Shown here: positions 37,742-48,562 of the stretch, piece by piece
Numbering within the stretch: the first letter of the stretch is position 1
Layout: every line of letters starts with the position of its first letter
Assembly: GCF_029714405.1 (NCBI RefSeq)
Contig: NZ_CP121651.1
Location: 62,001-126,000, forward strand
DNA from: Bradyrhizobium sp. CB82
GTDB lineage: Bacteria > Pseudomonadota > Alphaproteobacteria > Rhizobiales > Xanthobacteraceae
Direction of reading: 5' to 3'
DNA: 64,000 bases
Translations under genes and position numbers: made by a program
Notes under the pieces: model-generated
Told to the model about the DNA's origin: nothing
Database searches by the model: none
The model's input: the letters and a program-made list of their open reading frames with translations, nothing else

Positions 37742-38414
37742 GCTATTGTTTGTCACCGCGACGTGGGATCGCGAGCTGACCCGCATGCACGGGAGCGCGC
37801 CATGACTATTGCCGGTGAGCGGCATTGCTGTTGTGACCATCGCTTGCGCCGCCCCTGGCCCAGGGCAATTGAGCGGAACTTCCGCTTCTGTAACGGGCCA
37901 TATGTCAATCCGTCATTTCACTTGCGAGATATCCGTTCGCCGGGGTCGTGCTTCTGTACGGGGTCGGCCGGTAGCCGAGAAAGCTTCCAAGGCAGTGAGC
38001 CTCTACCGAGCCCACGGCAAAAGCTCAACGCCCACGAAACACGCGGTGGCCGACCAGGGCTCACACCAACATGGCCCTGCAAAACGACCACGTGCATCAC
38101 GCTCGGATGACGGCGATGTTGGCGTCGGCGCTCCAGTCCCAGGCGGCAAAGCATATCGCCGGACGCGGGCCTGACTTGCGATCTGCAACGCTCGATCAAT
38201 CCTCACGGTGGCCTCACCGCCAATGTAATGCGTTAACAGGAACAGGGTTACGAAATCGCCCTGTCCTCAGCGCAATAGCTTAGCACTTCCAAAGCTTTAG
38301 GACCAATCGGGATCGAATTAGTCGTTGAAGAGAGCACAAGCACAACACTGGGCTCATTTTTTTGCCGCTACAGCGCGGGGGTGCCGCCTGCCTTTTTGGC
38401 ACCGTCATAGTGTC
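37742..38414. other. Non-coding or decayed region before IS630
   Basis: About 670 bases without a recognisable gene. It contains one copy of a 20-base repeat at 38281-38300 (see that entry). Confidence 0.45.
38281..38300. repeat. 20-base repeat, copy 1
   Basis: TAGCACTTCCAAAGCTTTAG, repeated with one mismatch at 42379-42398 in the same orientation. The two copies flank the IS630 element and the phage-type gene pair, 4.1 kb apart. Confidence 0.8.
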
Positions 38415-38916
38415 TAAGCGTGATGGCATTAAGTTCGATAGCCTGAATTTTTGAGGTAGTTGGCGCATTCCTCAGGAGTGAAGGCATCGAGTGCATGGCC
38501 GATTGCGGCGCAGACCGCGTCGACGGTTCGCGCCGCGGCTTTGCGGAGCAGGTGCTTGAGCTTGGCAAAGACCTGTTCGATCGGGTTCAGGTCGGGCGAG
38601 TATTTTGGCAGGAAGAATAGCTTGGCGCCGACGGAGCGGATGAGTTGGCGAACTGCTTTGCTCCTGTGGCTGCCGAGGTTATCCAAGACGACGATATCGC
38701 CGGGTCGAAGGACGGGCAGAAGGACCTTCTCGACATAGGTGCGAAAGCTCGCGCCATCGATCGGCCCTTCGATGAACCATGGCGCATCGATCCGGTCATG
38801 ACGCAGGGCCGCCAGGAAAGTCATGGTCTTCCAGCGGCCGTGGGGAACCTTGGCGTGAAGTCTGCTCCCGCGCGGCGCCCATCCTCGCAAGGGCGCCATA
38901 TCGGTCCTGGTCCAGG

Positions 38917-40791
38917 GGTGAGTAGGCCGGAGGATTTCCCCCGGCCTCTCGCAGAACGGTGCGTGAGCCTCTCGGTTTACACCGCTCCCATCAGGTGAAC
39001 GTGGTCGTTCCGAACAACTGCCAGTGTACGAACAGCTCCGCATTATTCCGAGCCAGCTTTCGCAAGAACAGCGAAGCACCGGTTTTGTGGAGCCGGAACC
39101 GCTTGTACTTTCGCATGATCCACGCCCTCAGCTTCTGATTGACGTAGTCGACCAGAGAGAACAGCGCCGAACGACTGAACCGTCCGTAATAACCTATCCA
39201 CCCCCGGAGGAGCGGATTGATTTGTTGGGCGATCTCAGCCAGCGTCCCCGGCGTTTGCCGTGGAATGTGCAAGCTTCGGATCGTCGCTCGCATGGCCTTC
39301 AAGCTGTCGGACTGACCGCCGGGGTGTATCCACAGAAGAACTCCTTCCGCTGTGACGTTGCCACCTGCCGCGGCCTGAACTGATATCCGAGGAAGTCAAA
39401 CTTGATCCTCGGATACCTTCGCCGACGCCTGTTGTCCTTGCAGTAAACGATCTGCGTCTTCGTCGGATGCATCTGAAGTCCGCACACTTCCAGCCTCGCT
39501 CCAAGCTCTGCCTTAAAGGCCTCCGCTTCTTGCTCGGTCCGGCAGTGCACCAGTCCGTCGTCGGCATACCGACACCAAGGAAGGTCGGGATGTGTCCGCG
39601 CCATCCAGAGATCAAACGTATAATGCAGGAACAGATTGGCCAGCATTGGGCTGATCACGCTCCCTTGCGGGGTTCCGCGGATCCGCTCAACGAGCTTCCC
39701 GTCCTTTTCCATTGATGCCGTCAGCCATCTTTCGATGTAGAGCAGCGCCCATTTGCATTTCACGTGTCTCCGGACCGCCTTCAGCAGAAGATCATGCGGG
39801 AGATTGTCAAACAGTCCTTTGATGTCGAACTCCAGGACCCAATCATATTTCCAGCACCGCTGACGCGTGACGCCCACGGCGTCCAGAGCCGATTTTCCCG
39901 GCCTGTAACCGTAAGAGTCCGGCAGGAAGATGGATTCCAGTTCCGGCTCAATCATCTGTTTGACCACCATCTGCGCGATCCGATCGCTGATAGTGGGCAC
40001 ACCTAAAGTCCTTTCGCCGCCCGTCTTCTTTGGAATGGAGACGGCGAGCACCGGAGGTGGAAAGTACGTCCCCGACGACATCCGATTCCAGATCTTGTAG
40101 AGGTTCCCTGCAAGGTCTTTCTCGAACATCTCGAAGGTCTGTCCGTCCACTCCAGCCGCTCCGCGATTGGATTTGACCGCCTTGTACGCTTCGTACACTC
40201 GCCGCTTCTCAATTGAGAACGGCTTGTTTATCGCACTGTTCGAAGTCATCCTGTTTCCAGTTGGTCCAAGAGTACGACTACCTGACCCGATCCCTTTGCT
40301 CCGTCCCCATTACAGGGCCCTCAACGCTACTACGGATCGGTCCGCCCCAGTCTCTTGCATCGGTACTCTCGCCTCGCGGTTGGCACCGCTTGCGCTTCTC
40401 CCTTGGCATCAAGAGCCTGGTTCCTGCAGTTCCACGCGAAAGCCTGTGTCCGACTCACGCCCCCTCTACGCCGGTCGCCGCCCGCCCAGTCGTCAGGCAT
40501 CTGGCGGACTTGTCCCAGGATGACGAGACGGTCCTGGTTTTGACGACGCTTGGATTCATAACGACGCGTCTTCGGAGGGTTCACTTTCGTTCGTCTTTCG
40601 GACACTCACCTGCTCGGTATATTCCGAACTTCTGATCCGACGCTCACCACCACAGCTCTTTACCGCAGCAGCTCGGATTGGTTTGAGACCCGCCCCTGAA
40701 AGCTGATCTCGGGGGGCCGGCCCCCATCTCTCACGCAGCTTCACCATCGGTCTTAGTTCATGTTGAACTCCTTCCGCTGTCTGCAGCACAC
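38917..40791 (-). mobile_element. Group II intron, about 1.87 kb
   Basis: The 5' end on the minus strand is GTGTGC (40791-40786), the GUGYG consensus. The 3' region has a domain V-like hairpin (GAGCGGTGT ... GCACCGTTC with a GAGA loop, around 38955-38995) and a domain VI-like stem (GGCCGGGGG ... CCTCCGGCC) with the bulged A in CCTACTCAC. The exact last base is 38917 or 38918. It encodes a broken reverse transcriptase. Confidence 0.85.
38991..40249 (-). pseudogene. Group II intron reverse transcriptase/maturase, frameshifted
   Basis: The RT domain from MTSNSAINKPFSIEKRRVYE has KSNRGAAGVDGQTFE, RTLGVPTISDRIAQMVV, GTPQGSVISPMLANLFLHY and the catalytic WCRYADDGLVHC. At about 39300 a missing base ends the frame (VSPTA stop); the maturase domain LRGWIGYYGRF and NQKLRAWIMRKYKRFR continues in another frame to 38991. 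No endonuclease domain follows. Without the C-terminal domain, splicing help is doubtful unless the shift is an artefact. Confidence 0.88.
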
Positions 40792-41345
40792 TCTCGTCAA
40801 TGAAGACCAGCCGCTCAGCTTCGACGCGTCCTTGATATTTTGTCCACTGGGCTCGCCGCCGCGCGACCTCGAGTCGATCGCGTTCGTCAGCCGCCACGCT
40901 TTTTTTTGAAGCTGAGCTTCTCGGCATGCACGAAGTCCCACACCGAGTGGTAGTCCACCTTCAGACCACGTCCGGCAAGCTCGGCAACGAGCCCACGTAT
41001 GGTGAAATCGCCGTTCTTGATCCGTTGCGACAGCCAAACCGCGTGATCTCCCGAAACCGCCTTCGGCTTGTGACCGCCCATTTGGCCAGGCTCGACGCTA
41101 CCGGTCTCCTCGACCCGCTGCATCCAGCCGATCGCCGTGCTGATCGCGACCCCAAACTGCTTGGCGGCCTGGTTGCGGGACATCCCGCCCTCGATCGCGG
41201 CTACGACACGCTTGCGAAGATCCAGAGAATAAGGTTTGCCCATCCATGCTGGCCTCCTTCCAGCCAGCATGGTGAATCAGAAACACACTGATTTGGGAAT
41301 CCCAAAGCGATTCAACCTAACCCCATCCCGCTTTAGGAGTCCCTC

Positions 41346-41482
41346 GGTACCTGGCTTTCTCAGGTCCCGCCAGCAAAGGACATCAGCGAAGGAAAGCTCG
41401 TCTGCGGCGGCGCGCAGCCATTCCCGATAGAGCTTGCCTGTACAGGATCACCTTTGCGTCTCTCGTTTGCCTGTGATGGCGC
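41346..41482 (-). repeat. 137-bp block, second copy of 25639-25774
   Basis: Direct repeat with a few substitutions and one added base. It directly follows the IS630 right end, as the first copy follows the IS5-like element. Confidence 0.85.
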
Positions 41483-41547
41483 CTGCTGACGCCGACTCTG
41501 CTCTTGGTCCGACTGCGCCAGATTGCGCCACTACGTCTCGATGCGCG

Positions 41548-41973
41548 TCACGCCAGCTCTGCCAGCATTCGGCATGAAATAGCATGGCCGTTGACCGGAA
41601 ACGCCTCCAGGCGGCCAGCAAAACGTCGGCACTGATTGCAACGATCCGAAAACCAAGTAGGAGGCAACAGCGTGTGCTGCTTTGCAGGTTCCTGCGATAA
41701 TGGCGGTGGTTCACCATCTTTGGCATGGACGTCGAGACCAGCCATGCGCAGTACCGCAACCTTGACCGCACTGGGATCATCGCGATGACTTGCGGAGAGC
41801 TGGCCGACCTTGATCAGTCGATTGATATCATCGCCGGACAGATCGACGGTGAAGACACAGCCGCCGTTCTGGCGCCGCTGTCGATGTCTCTGTACCCGCT
41901 GGACGTTCTGCCGCTTCCGTTTGGCGATGCGCTCGTCGAGCTGCTCGTTCGGTGTCGCGTCCATATCAGTCAC
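41548..41973 (-). CDS. Phage-type hypothetical protein (141 aa)
   Basis: MTDMDATPNEQLDERIAKRK, then a basic stretch QRVQRHRQRRQNGGCVFTVD and SGDDINRLIKVGQLSASH. Paralogue of 25740-26012. Coupled to the upstream DUF5681-like gene by an 8-base overlap (41966-41973). The C-terminal 45 residues, with CNQCRRFAGR, may be additional. Function unknown. Confidence 0.6.
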   Translation of the reverse strand: MTDMDATPNEQLDERIAKRKRQNVQRVQRHRQRRQNGGCVFTVDLSGDDINRLIKVGQLSASHRDDPSAVKVAVLRMAGLDVHAKDGEPPPLSQEPAKQHTLLPPTWFSDRCNQCRRFAGRLEAFPVNGHAISCRMLAELA

Positions 41974-42238
41974 CGGATCGCATCTTCCGCACCAAGCCGA
42001 TCATGAGGCGCAGATATGTGGCCGGGTCGTCTTGGCAGACTTGTCGGAGCGCCCGCCGACCATGCCGCTTCCAGGCCACGAACAGGTCGTCGATGTAGAG
42101 TTCTCGCAGAGCATCGCGCGGTGGTCTGCCAGGACCACCAATCCAGCCTTTTAGAAAACGACCGTGGCTATCGCGCAGCACTCGGCCGCTCAGACGACGG
42201 AGCCACCCGCTCGCTGGCGGCATCACTCGGTGCCGCAA
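41966..42238 (-). CDS. DUF5681-like phage-type protein (90 aa)
   Basis: DSHGRFLKGWIGGPGRPPRD (GRxxG..GxPGRP-like start), then LYIDDLFVAWKRHGRRALRQ and DPATYLRLMIGLVRKMRSG, the same arrangement as the DUF5681 relic at 26320-26702. The first 20 residues before DSHGRF are non-typical, so the true start is uncertain. Confidence 0.55.
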   Translation of the reverse strand: MRHRVMPPASGWLRRLSGRVLRDSHGRFLKGWIGGPGRPPRDALRELYIDDLFVAWKRHGRRALRQVCQDDPATYLRLMIGLVRKMRSGD

Positions 42239-42378
42239 TACGCCGCCTGATCCGAGCCTTGCCCGCGATCTCCAGCGCTCGAGTGAGCTTCACGCTGGCC
42301 TCCATCGCCCCGGTTAATGCATTAATCGAAATAGGCCGAGAACCCGGCTGCAAAATCCCATCTCAGCGTCGACCTTTT

Positions 42379-42398
42379 TAGCATTTCCAAAGCTTTAG
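42379..42398. repeat. 20-base repeat, copy 2
   Basis: TAGCATTTCCAAAGCTTTAG, one mismatch from 38281-38300. Confidence 0.8.
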
Positions 42399-42720
42399 CG
42401 CTAACTGACGCCGATTTATGGGGCGTTGAGGGGTCCGATCCCGCGGTGCGTTGCCCTCGCGGCCGCAAGCGGGCGATCGGGACTGGGCCACCACAGGTTC
42501 ACTGAGGGCGCGATTCCGCATCTTGACCGTGGTCGATGATTGCATGCCGGGAGCTACGTACCCTTCCTTGGGTAGGCTTGCACGGCGATGTAAGTCCACT
42601 TTCGGAAGCGACGCGACATGAACGGTCTAGCAAAACCACTGAGCTAGACTAGGTGCTGTCGCAGGAGCTGGAAAGGACTGTACGGGCCCATTAAGGGGAA
42701 CGAGAAACGGTGCTGAGCGC
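42399..42720. other. No recognisable gene
   Basis: About 320 bases, GC-rich, only shadow frames. Confidence 0.4.
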
Positions 42721-43122
42721 TCAGCTACAGGCGGGTCTTGTCCGGATTGAGCGACAGCGAGAACTCCTCGAACCGCGGGAAGGGAAGATTGTCTCGATTG
42801 CCTTGCCGAGCTGTTCCGTCATGAATGGCTTTCGCAGCACCGGGCGAGAGCGGAAATGTTCGGGCAATTGGGGCGACACGTAGCCCGTCGAAAACAGAAA
42901 CGGCAATTTCCGTCGCTCAAGGGCATGGACGATGGGTAGAACGAGGTGCCCTTTGATGCTGACATCGAGAACGGCAAGATCGAACTGAGACCACTCGGCT
43001 ATCGGCTGAGCGTCTTCGATGCTCCCGGCCTCGGCGACGACGCGGTGCCCCAACTCTTCGATCATCCCGGCGATCATCATTCGGATGAGCGCTTCGTCTT
43101 CGACCAAGAATATGTCCAGCAT
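42721..43122 (-). CDS. Single-domain response regulator
   Basis: 133 aa receiver domain starting MLDIFLVEDEALIRMMIAGM. The acidic pair E8/D9, phosphoacceptor D53 (LAVLDVSI), T79 region (LFSTGY) and K98 (VLRKPF) are all present. No output domain, so it would act by protein contact or phosphotransfer, as in many alphaproteobacterial single-domain regulators. No sensor kinase nearby. ATG 43122. Confidence 0.85.
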   Translation of the reverse strand: MLDIFLVEDEALIRMMIAGMIEELGHRVVAEAGSIEDAQPIAEWSQFDLAVLDVSIKGHLVLPIVHALERRKLPFLFSTGYVSPQLPEHFRSRPVLRKPFMTEQLGKAIETIFPSRGSRSSRCRSIRTRPACS

Positions 43123-43401
43123 GATAGATCGGACCTAAGTTCCTCTCCCCAGCGAAGGACTAGGAGACGGCACACAACGCTCTTGCTGATCGTCAGCGCG
43201 GCTATAGAGCGGGTCCCGCATCAGCCCCTTTTGGAGGGCACCTACTGATCTTCTGACGACAGCGGACGCTCCAGCGAATCAGCGAGCGCTTTGTACTCCT
43301 ACTCCATCTGCTTTAGTTCTTCGAGTCTTGTCGTGGCCCGTCAGAGCCGCCTGACGCGGCACTCTTGCTCCAATGATCGATAGTTGCGGTGCATGACGGC
43401 G

Positions 43402-44584
<1,183 letters not shown>

Positions 44585-44585
<1 letters not shown>

Positions 44586-45837
44586 CAGAAGCTCCCTCCG
44601 ATCGCTGCTTCGTATTCGGCAAGAGGGCGCAACAACGAGGGCAGTGGAGAAGGCGCCGGCCCTGCCGGTGTCGCGATTGCCGGTCGGCAGACCGCGCCAT
44701 TGCGACCGGCAACCCCGTCGAGGTGGGCGGAATCGACGATCCGCAGCCGGCGACCCTCCGATTGCTTGTTGACCGCAACCTCGCGCATGCCATGGCGGAT
44801 GCGCACCTCGCCGGCCGCAACCGTCACCGCCACGCGCTCGCCGATCAGTCGCCACGGCACCGAGTAGCTGTTCGTGTCGACCTCGACGGCACAATCGTTG
44901 CCGACGACGCGGGCCAGTTCGCGCAACGATCCGAACGACGGCTGCCCGCCAAGCGGCTTCAACCGGTGTGCCTCGTCACGCGCAAAGCGAGCGATCGGCG
45001 CCTCGCCGGTCGTGCCGTGGATACGCACGTTCGCCACCTCACGCTCCCACTCGGCGAGATGCGCCTCGAATGCCTCCCAGCTCGCGAAGGAATGCCCCGC
45101 GATCGCGTTCTTCTTCACGTAGCCGACGCCATTCTCCGTCTTGCCCTTCGTGCGCGCCCGATACGGCGCGCAGGCGCGAGGACGGAAGCCCCAATGCTTC
45201 GCGAACGCGATGAGCTTGTCGTTAAACTGAACCGACCGGCTCACCGCGTCGTGGCGCACCACGAGCGCGCGTGGATTGTCCATCAGCACTTCCTCCGGCA
45301 CGCCGCCGAACGTTGTGAATGTGCTCTCGAGCCCGGCGAACCAGTGCTCTTGCTTCTCGGCCCGGAACGCACGCACATGCAGCCGTCGCGAATGCCCGAG
45401 CGTCGCCACGAACACGAATGCTTTGACCTTCACCCCGCCGATCTCGACCAGACGCTCGCCGAAGTCGATCTGCAGCTGTCGGCCCGGGGCGTCTCGAACC
45501 GCGTCGTCGCCAGCGCCTCGGCCTTCAGCGCCTGACGATAGGGCTGCACGGCGCGTTGCAGCGTTCGCCGGCTGACCGCCACGCCTTGCTCGGCCAACAG
45601 GTCCTGGCGCACCACATCCGCATTGCCGCGATGCCGAATGAACCTCTCGCGCAGCCAACCCTCAAGGCCATCGAGCCGTTTCGGGCGCTCAGGCGACTTG
45701 AACGGCTTCACCCCGCCCGCCGCCACGTAGTCCTTCACCGTGTGATGACTGCAGCCCAGCTGGTGCGCAATCCGCTTCAGACCCCACCCGCACGCCCTCA
45801 GGCGCAACATCTCCGCCACGTCATCCGGCGTCTTCAT
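44585..45837 (-). pseudogene. istA: IstA transposase of IS21, frameshifted
   Basis: The N-terminal part from MKTPDDVAEMLRLRACGWGL holds the helix-turn-helix (KRIAHQLGCSHHTVKDYVA) up to LATTRFET near 45490, where the frame breaks. The catalytic DDE part continues in another frame: PGRQLQIDFGERLVEIGG, EEVLMDNPRALVV and ARTKGKTENGVGYVK. Overlaps istB. The in-frame ATG at 45894 is an alternative start. Confidence 0.88.
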
Positions 45838-45971
45838 CACCTGCCCCCGTGGATCACTCCACGACGAGCATTCCGTGATTCGTTCCTCGTTCATTCGCTC
45901 TCTCCTCGGCTATCCAAGGAGGGGGCAATTCCTCGTGACGCCGAGGGGGCAGTTTTCCATGGCGCGCGACA

Positions 45972-46001
45972 AACGGACATCGTGGTTGCCGGTGATGGTT
46001 G
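45972..46001 (-). promoter_or_regulatory. Structured 5' leader, copy L5, distal half
   Basis: CGGTGATGG at 45990-45998 completes helix P1 of L5 once the IS21 and one target copy are removed. The joined loop reads GACGCCTAACGGACATCG. Confidence 0.65.
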
Positions 46002-46049
46002 CCACTATAGCTGACGGTTCCAGGATCCGAACTGAACTATGATAAGGGT

Positions 46050-46101
46050 GAACTATGAGCGCCAAAATTCGGTAAATAGAACTATGAGCGGTCAAATTCG
46101 G
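46050..46101. repeat. Two 23-bp direct repeats, period 29
   Basis: GAACTATGAGCGCCAAAATT at 46050 and GAACTATGAGCGGTCAAATT at 46079, each continuing CGG, two mismatches. A shorter related GAACTATGA lies at 46034. The arrangement resembles repeated transposase sites at an insertion-sequence end, perhaps of a lost IS21-type element. Confidence 0.65.
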
Positions 46102-46248
46102 ACAGCCGAAGGCCATGCGCTGTCCGCTTAGGTTCAGCAGGGCAATTGAGTTCTTGAACAGAACAGGCCACACTAGATGACAGCGACGGAATGAAGCCCC
46201 ACGCTCGGATGGGCAGTCGGATCACCATTCGTCGACGAGGTTAGTTCG

Positions 46249-46505
46249 ATGATGAATCGACGGAGGTTCGGCGGCGCTCTTGGGGCCAGCTTTTTGGTCG
46301 CGTGCTCTACCGCAGCTCAGACCGCCGATGCACCGGGTCGGCTTTCTTCTGGGTGCGTCGGGCCAGTCCGTGGCGTCGCTATTTCATGCGCTCCAGGAAG
46401 GCCTGCGTGATCTCGGATATGTCGACGGCGGCAACATCGTCTTCGTTCAGCGGTACGGGGACGGCAGAATGGAACGGCTGCCGGATCTCGCTGCTGCAGC
46501 GGCCA
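46249..46505 (+). pseudogene. ABC transporter substrate-binding protein (PF04392-type), N-terminal stub
   Basis: MMNRRRFGGALGASFLVACS is a signal peptide; after a frame change near 46320 the sequence MHRVGFLLGASGQSVASLF, QEGLRDLGYVDGGNIVFVQR and GRMERLPDLAAA matches the start of the TrpX/YtfQ-like ABC substrate-binding family common in Bradyrhizobium. Homology ends near 46500, about a quarter of the usual 330 aa. Confidence 0.75.
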
Positions 46506-46600
46506 TCCGCTGCCGCAGCTCGGCAAGAAGGTGTGCCATGCGTGCCGCGGCTGGTCGTACCCCATGTTGACGATCCACTCGCGGAAGATAGCAGCGTCTA

Positions 46601-46789
46601 TCAGCGTCTCCCGCCAGAGTGCCCGGGAAATCGACGGGCGGGTCTTAATAAACCGTTCGAGGGCTGAATGAGCGATAAAGCCGACCTCGCCGGAGACATT
46701 GTTCCGAGGTCATGATCCATGGTCTTCAAAAACAGACTCTGAATATCCGGGATGTCGCCTAGGATGTGAAAGGAACTGCCGTTTTCCAT
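46601..46789 (-). CDS. Possible small protein (62 aa)
   Basis: From ATG 46789: MENGSSFHILGDIPDIQSLF then LKTMDHDLGTMSPARSALSL. The first 30 residues look protein-like but the basic tail does not. Tentative, with no family. Confidence 0.3.
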   Translation of the reverse strand: MENGSSFHILGDIPDIQSLFLKTMDHDLGTMSPARSALSLIQPSNGLLRPARRFPGHSGGRR

Positions 46790-46899
46790 TGTGAACAACC
46801 TTGGAGCGGCATGCGAACCCTTTGATGATTCAGACAGCAATGCCCGGCGGTGCAACCACGCCGCAGAAGGCAGCTTAAAGCGGCGACCTAATGAGCGGC

Positions 46900-47145
46900 T
46901 CACTCTGGGGCGAGCTTGTATATCTCACCGGGTTTTAGGTTGAGTTCGTCAAATAGCCTTTGCTGCTTTTCATTGAGAACCGCCGGTACGATGTCCGCCG
47001 TCCAGCCTTCGGGAACGGCCGCAAGAACTAGCGTCAGCGCCTGACTTGGCTTGGCAAAAGCGAGCCACATCTGCTTGGTTGGCACTGCCCCGTCGTCCGA
47101 GGTCACGTCAACGAGCGTAAACGAAGTCCCGAATGATTCTGCCAT
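46900..47145 (-). CDS. Hypothetical protein (81 aa)
   Basis: MAESFGTSFTLVDVTSDDGA, KQMWLAFAKPSQALTLVLAA, VPEGWTADIVPAVLNEKQQR. Soluble, mixed alpha/beta and well balanced in composition. ATG 47145. The stretch upstream to 47445 (about 300 bases) holds no gene. Function unknown. Confidence 0.65.
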   Translation of the reverse strand: MAESFGTSFTLVDVTSDDGAVPTKQMWLAFAKPSQALTLVLAAVPEGWTADIVPAVLNEKQQRLFDELNLKPGEIYKLAPE

Positions 47146-47398
47146 AACAAAGTGATTCCGCTACCGGCCCACTCCTAAATAGAACTAAGCGGCTGAGGCC
47201 GCTACGGAGTTGCGAGAACCGGCCCATCGCCCAACGCGCGTCAGACAATGGGCCGTCCCGGGTGGATGGCGGGACCTTAGGCCGGTATCGCCACAGACCA
47301 ACTTCCAAATCTCGATAACGGAGAGTCGTTCCTAGCAGGGCTTTGCAGGTAGCCTGCCGCGCAGGTCTCATCTGGTTCTTTGGAAGGACTAAACTACG

Positions 47399-47443
47399 AC
47401 ACCAACAAAAACGCCGCCCGCTTAAATAAAGCGCAGGCGGCGG
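47399..47443 (-). terminator. Rho-independent terminator for the small gene at 47445
   Basis: On the minus strand a stem GCCGCCGCCTGCGC pairs with GCGGGCGGCG around a TTTATTTAA loop and is followed by TTTTTGTTGG, directly after the stop at 47445. Confidence 0.75.
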
Positions 47444-47444
47444 C

Positions 47445-47729
47445 TTACCAGCCCCGGGAGGGTGAGAGTAAATCCCGATGAGAATTAGTGTCCAGCGCGG
47501 TGTCGAGGTTCATCGCTTTGCCGAAAAAGCTTAGATTGGTGGCTGTAGACCCGGCAAGGTCAGCACTTGTTAACCTCCCTGCAACATCGATCTGCTTAGC
47601 CTTTCGCAAGAGCTCCGTGCGGCGGATGCCAGCGGGCATCCCGCTGGCCTGTTGGCGCAAATTAATCGCCTCTTGTGCGAGACGGTATTCGAAGGTTGAT
47701 GATTGTTTCAGGATAGGTCGTGCCGACAT
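47445..47729 (-). CDS. Leader-controlled RLxxEAxxLR family protein (94 aa)
   Basis: MSARPILKQSSTFEYRLAQE then NLRQQASGMPAGIRRTELLR and KAKQIDVAGR: the intact member of the family seen as relics at 27762 and 30347. The C-terminal 45 residues differ from the usual HIxxWLxSPGLRPP ending and may be a replaced or frameshifted tail. The start is set by leader L6, whose GGAGC lies 7 bases before the ATG at 47729. Own terminator downstream, so a one-gene transcript. All-helical; function unknown. Confidence 0.65.
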   Translation of the reverse strand: MSARPILKQSSTFEYRLAQEAINLRQQASGMPAGIRRTELLRKAKQIDVAGRLTSADLAGSTATNLSFFGKAMNLDTALDTNSHRDLLSPSRGW

Positions 47730-47812
47730 GGGGTGCTCCGCTGTCAGGTTGAGCGGGAGCGCTACTCGCGTCCAATCCACCACCGATAGATGCTACGGGC
47801 CGCTCGGTGGCG
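47730..47812 (-). promoter_or_regulatory. Structured 5' leader, copy L6
   Basis: P1: CACCG with CGGTG (plus-strand 47805-47809 and 47781-47785). P2: GCTCC with GGAGC (47756-47760 and 47734-47738). GCGGAGCACCCC precedes the ATG. Confidence 0.65.
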
Positions 47813-47910
47813 GCGCGATCTTGCGCCTTTATCTGCGACATAGCCAGCGCTTTGTTTTATTCCCTCGCACACGATCTGCCAATTGGCCCAGGGCTTCGCA
47901 CTTGGCTAGA

Positions 47911-48123
47911 TCACTCGTCGCCCCTGGACCTCCCGTTAGAACGATCAACGCGGTCCGCTCGAAACTCCGCGGGCCCTTCGAGCAGACGCTGCTTTCTGGT
48001 CGATTGGACCTTGGAGCTCGCGGAGGCGTCAGCTCTTTCATCTATCACAGTGCCAGCGAGGTGAAGAGCACGTTTCCGCTGGCGGCCCACGCGACGAGGA
48101 CCTTTAGCATCGTCCTGCGTCAT
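47911..48123 (-). CDS. Small basic hypothetical protein (70 aa)
   Basis: MTQDDAKGPRRVGRQRKRAL, HLAGTVIDERADASASSKVQ, STRKQRLLEGPAEFRADRVD. Strongly basic; the middle part looks conserved-type. Between leader L6 and the secreted protein at 48176. No known domain. Confidence 0.45.
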   Translation of the reverse strand: MTQDDAKGPRRVGRQRKRALHLAGTVIDERADASASSKVQSTRKQRLLEGPAEFRADRVDRSNGRSRGDE

Positions 48124-48175
48124 CCTACTGACCCTCTGAGTTGGAGCTATTGGAATACACCGGCCGCCATGAAAC

Positions 48176-48445
48176 TCAGCAACCACGGCAAATAATCTTC
48201 AGCTTCGCTGCGGTGCGGGCTTCTTCAGTAAGGAAAGGGTCCTTTTCCCCCGACGAGGCGTCGACACTGGTCCCGGAGGGCCTCCTGGCTTTTGGAGGAA
48301 AGGCTGCGTCGTAACAGGAGAGGCGCGCGCTGGTGCTTTCGATTGAACGGCAGTTCGGTTCCGCGGCGAAAGCCGCTGGCGCTGCACCGAACACTGATGC
48401 GAGGAAAAGCGCGGCCCTCCATGTACCTGTTCGAGCCATTGTCAT
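48176..48445 (-). CDS. Secreted hypothetical protein (89 aa)
   Basis: Signal peptide ARTGTWRAALFLASVFGAAP cut near AFAAE, then EPNCRSIESTSARLSCYDAA, FPPKARRPSG and TAAKLKIICRGC. The LxCYDAAFP motif recurs in exported proteins of unknown role in Bradyrhizobium. Four cysteines could form disulfides. GAAAGGACG precedes the ATG at 48445. Confidence 0.6.
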   Translation of the reverse strand: MTMARTGTWRAALFLASVFGAAPAAFAAEPNCRSIESTSARLSCYDAAFPPKARRPSGTSVDASSGEKDPFLTEEARTAAKLKIICRGC

Positions 48446-48562
48446 GCTGAACGTCCTTTCTATTTGAATTCCCCCTCGATCGGGTTTTGCTGGCCCATGC
48501 TCGAAAGGCCTCCGCTAGGACCATTGCAGGCCTTTCATTCCACTTGCCGGGTGTCAGTTCCA

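Larger units (their letters stand above)
38429..41243 (-). pseudogene. IS630 transposase, split by group II intron
   Basis: Exon 1 (41243 to 40792) begins MGKPYSLDLRKRVVAAIEGG with a helix-turn-helix and reaches LVFIDE. It includes a run of eight A (complement of 40900-40907), where IS630 elements use programmed frameshifting; the second frame continues ADERDRLEVARRRAQWTKYQ. Exon 2 (38916 to 38429) resumes WTRTDMAPLRGWAPRG, then GDIVVLDNLGSHRSKAV and YSPDLNPIEQVFAKLKHLLR, completing the DDE catalytic triad. If the intron splices, GACGAGA joins CCTGGACC to give DETWT, the normal IS630 sequence. Confidence 0.85.
38415..41335 (-). mobile_element. IS630-family element carrying a group II intron
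   Basis: The left end reads AAGCGTGATGGCATTAAG and the complement of the right end AAAGCGGGATGGGGTTAG, an imperfect inverted repeat of about 28 bases. Both are bordered by TA (38415-38416 and 41334-41335), the expected IS630 target. Inside is a transposase in two exons separated by the intron at 38917-40791. Confidence 0.75.
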
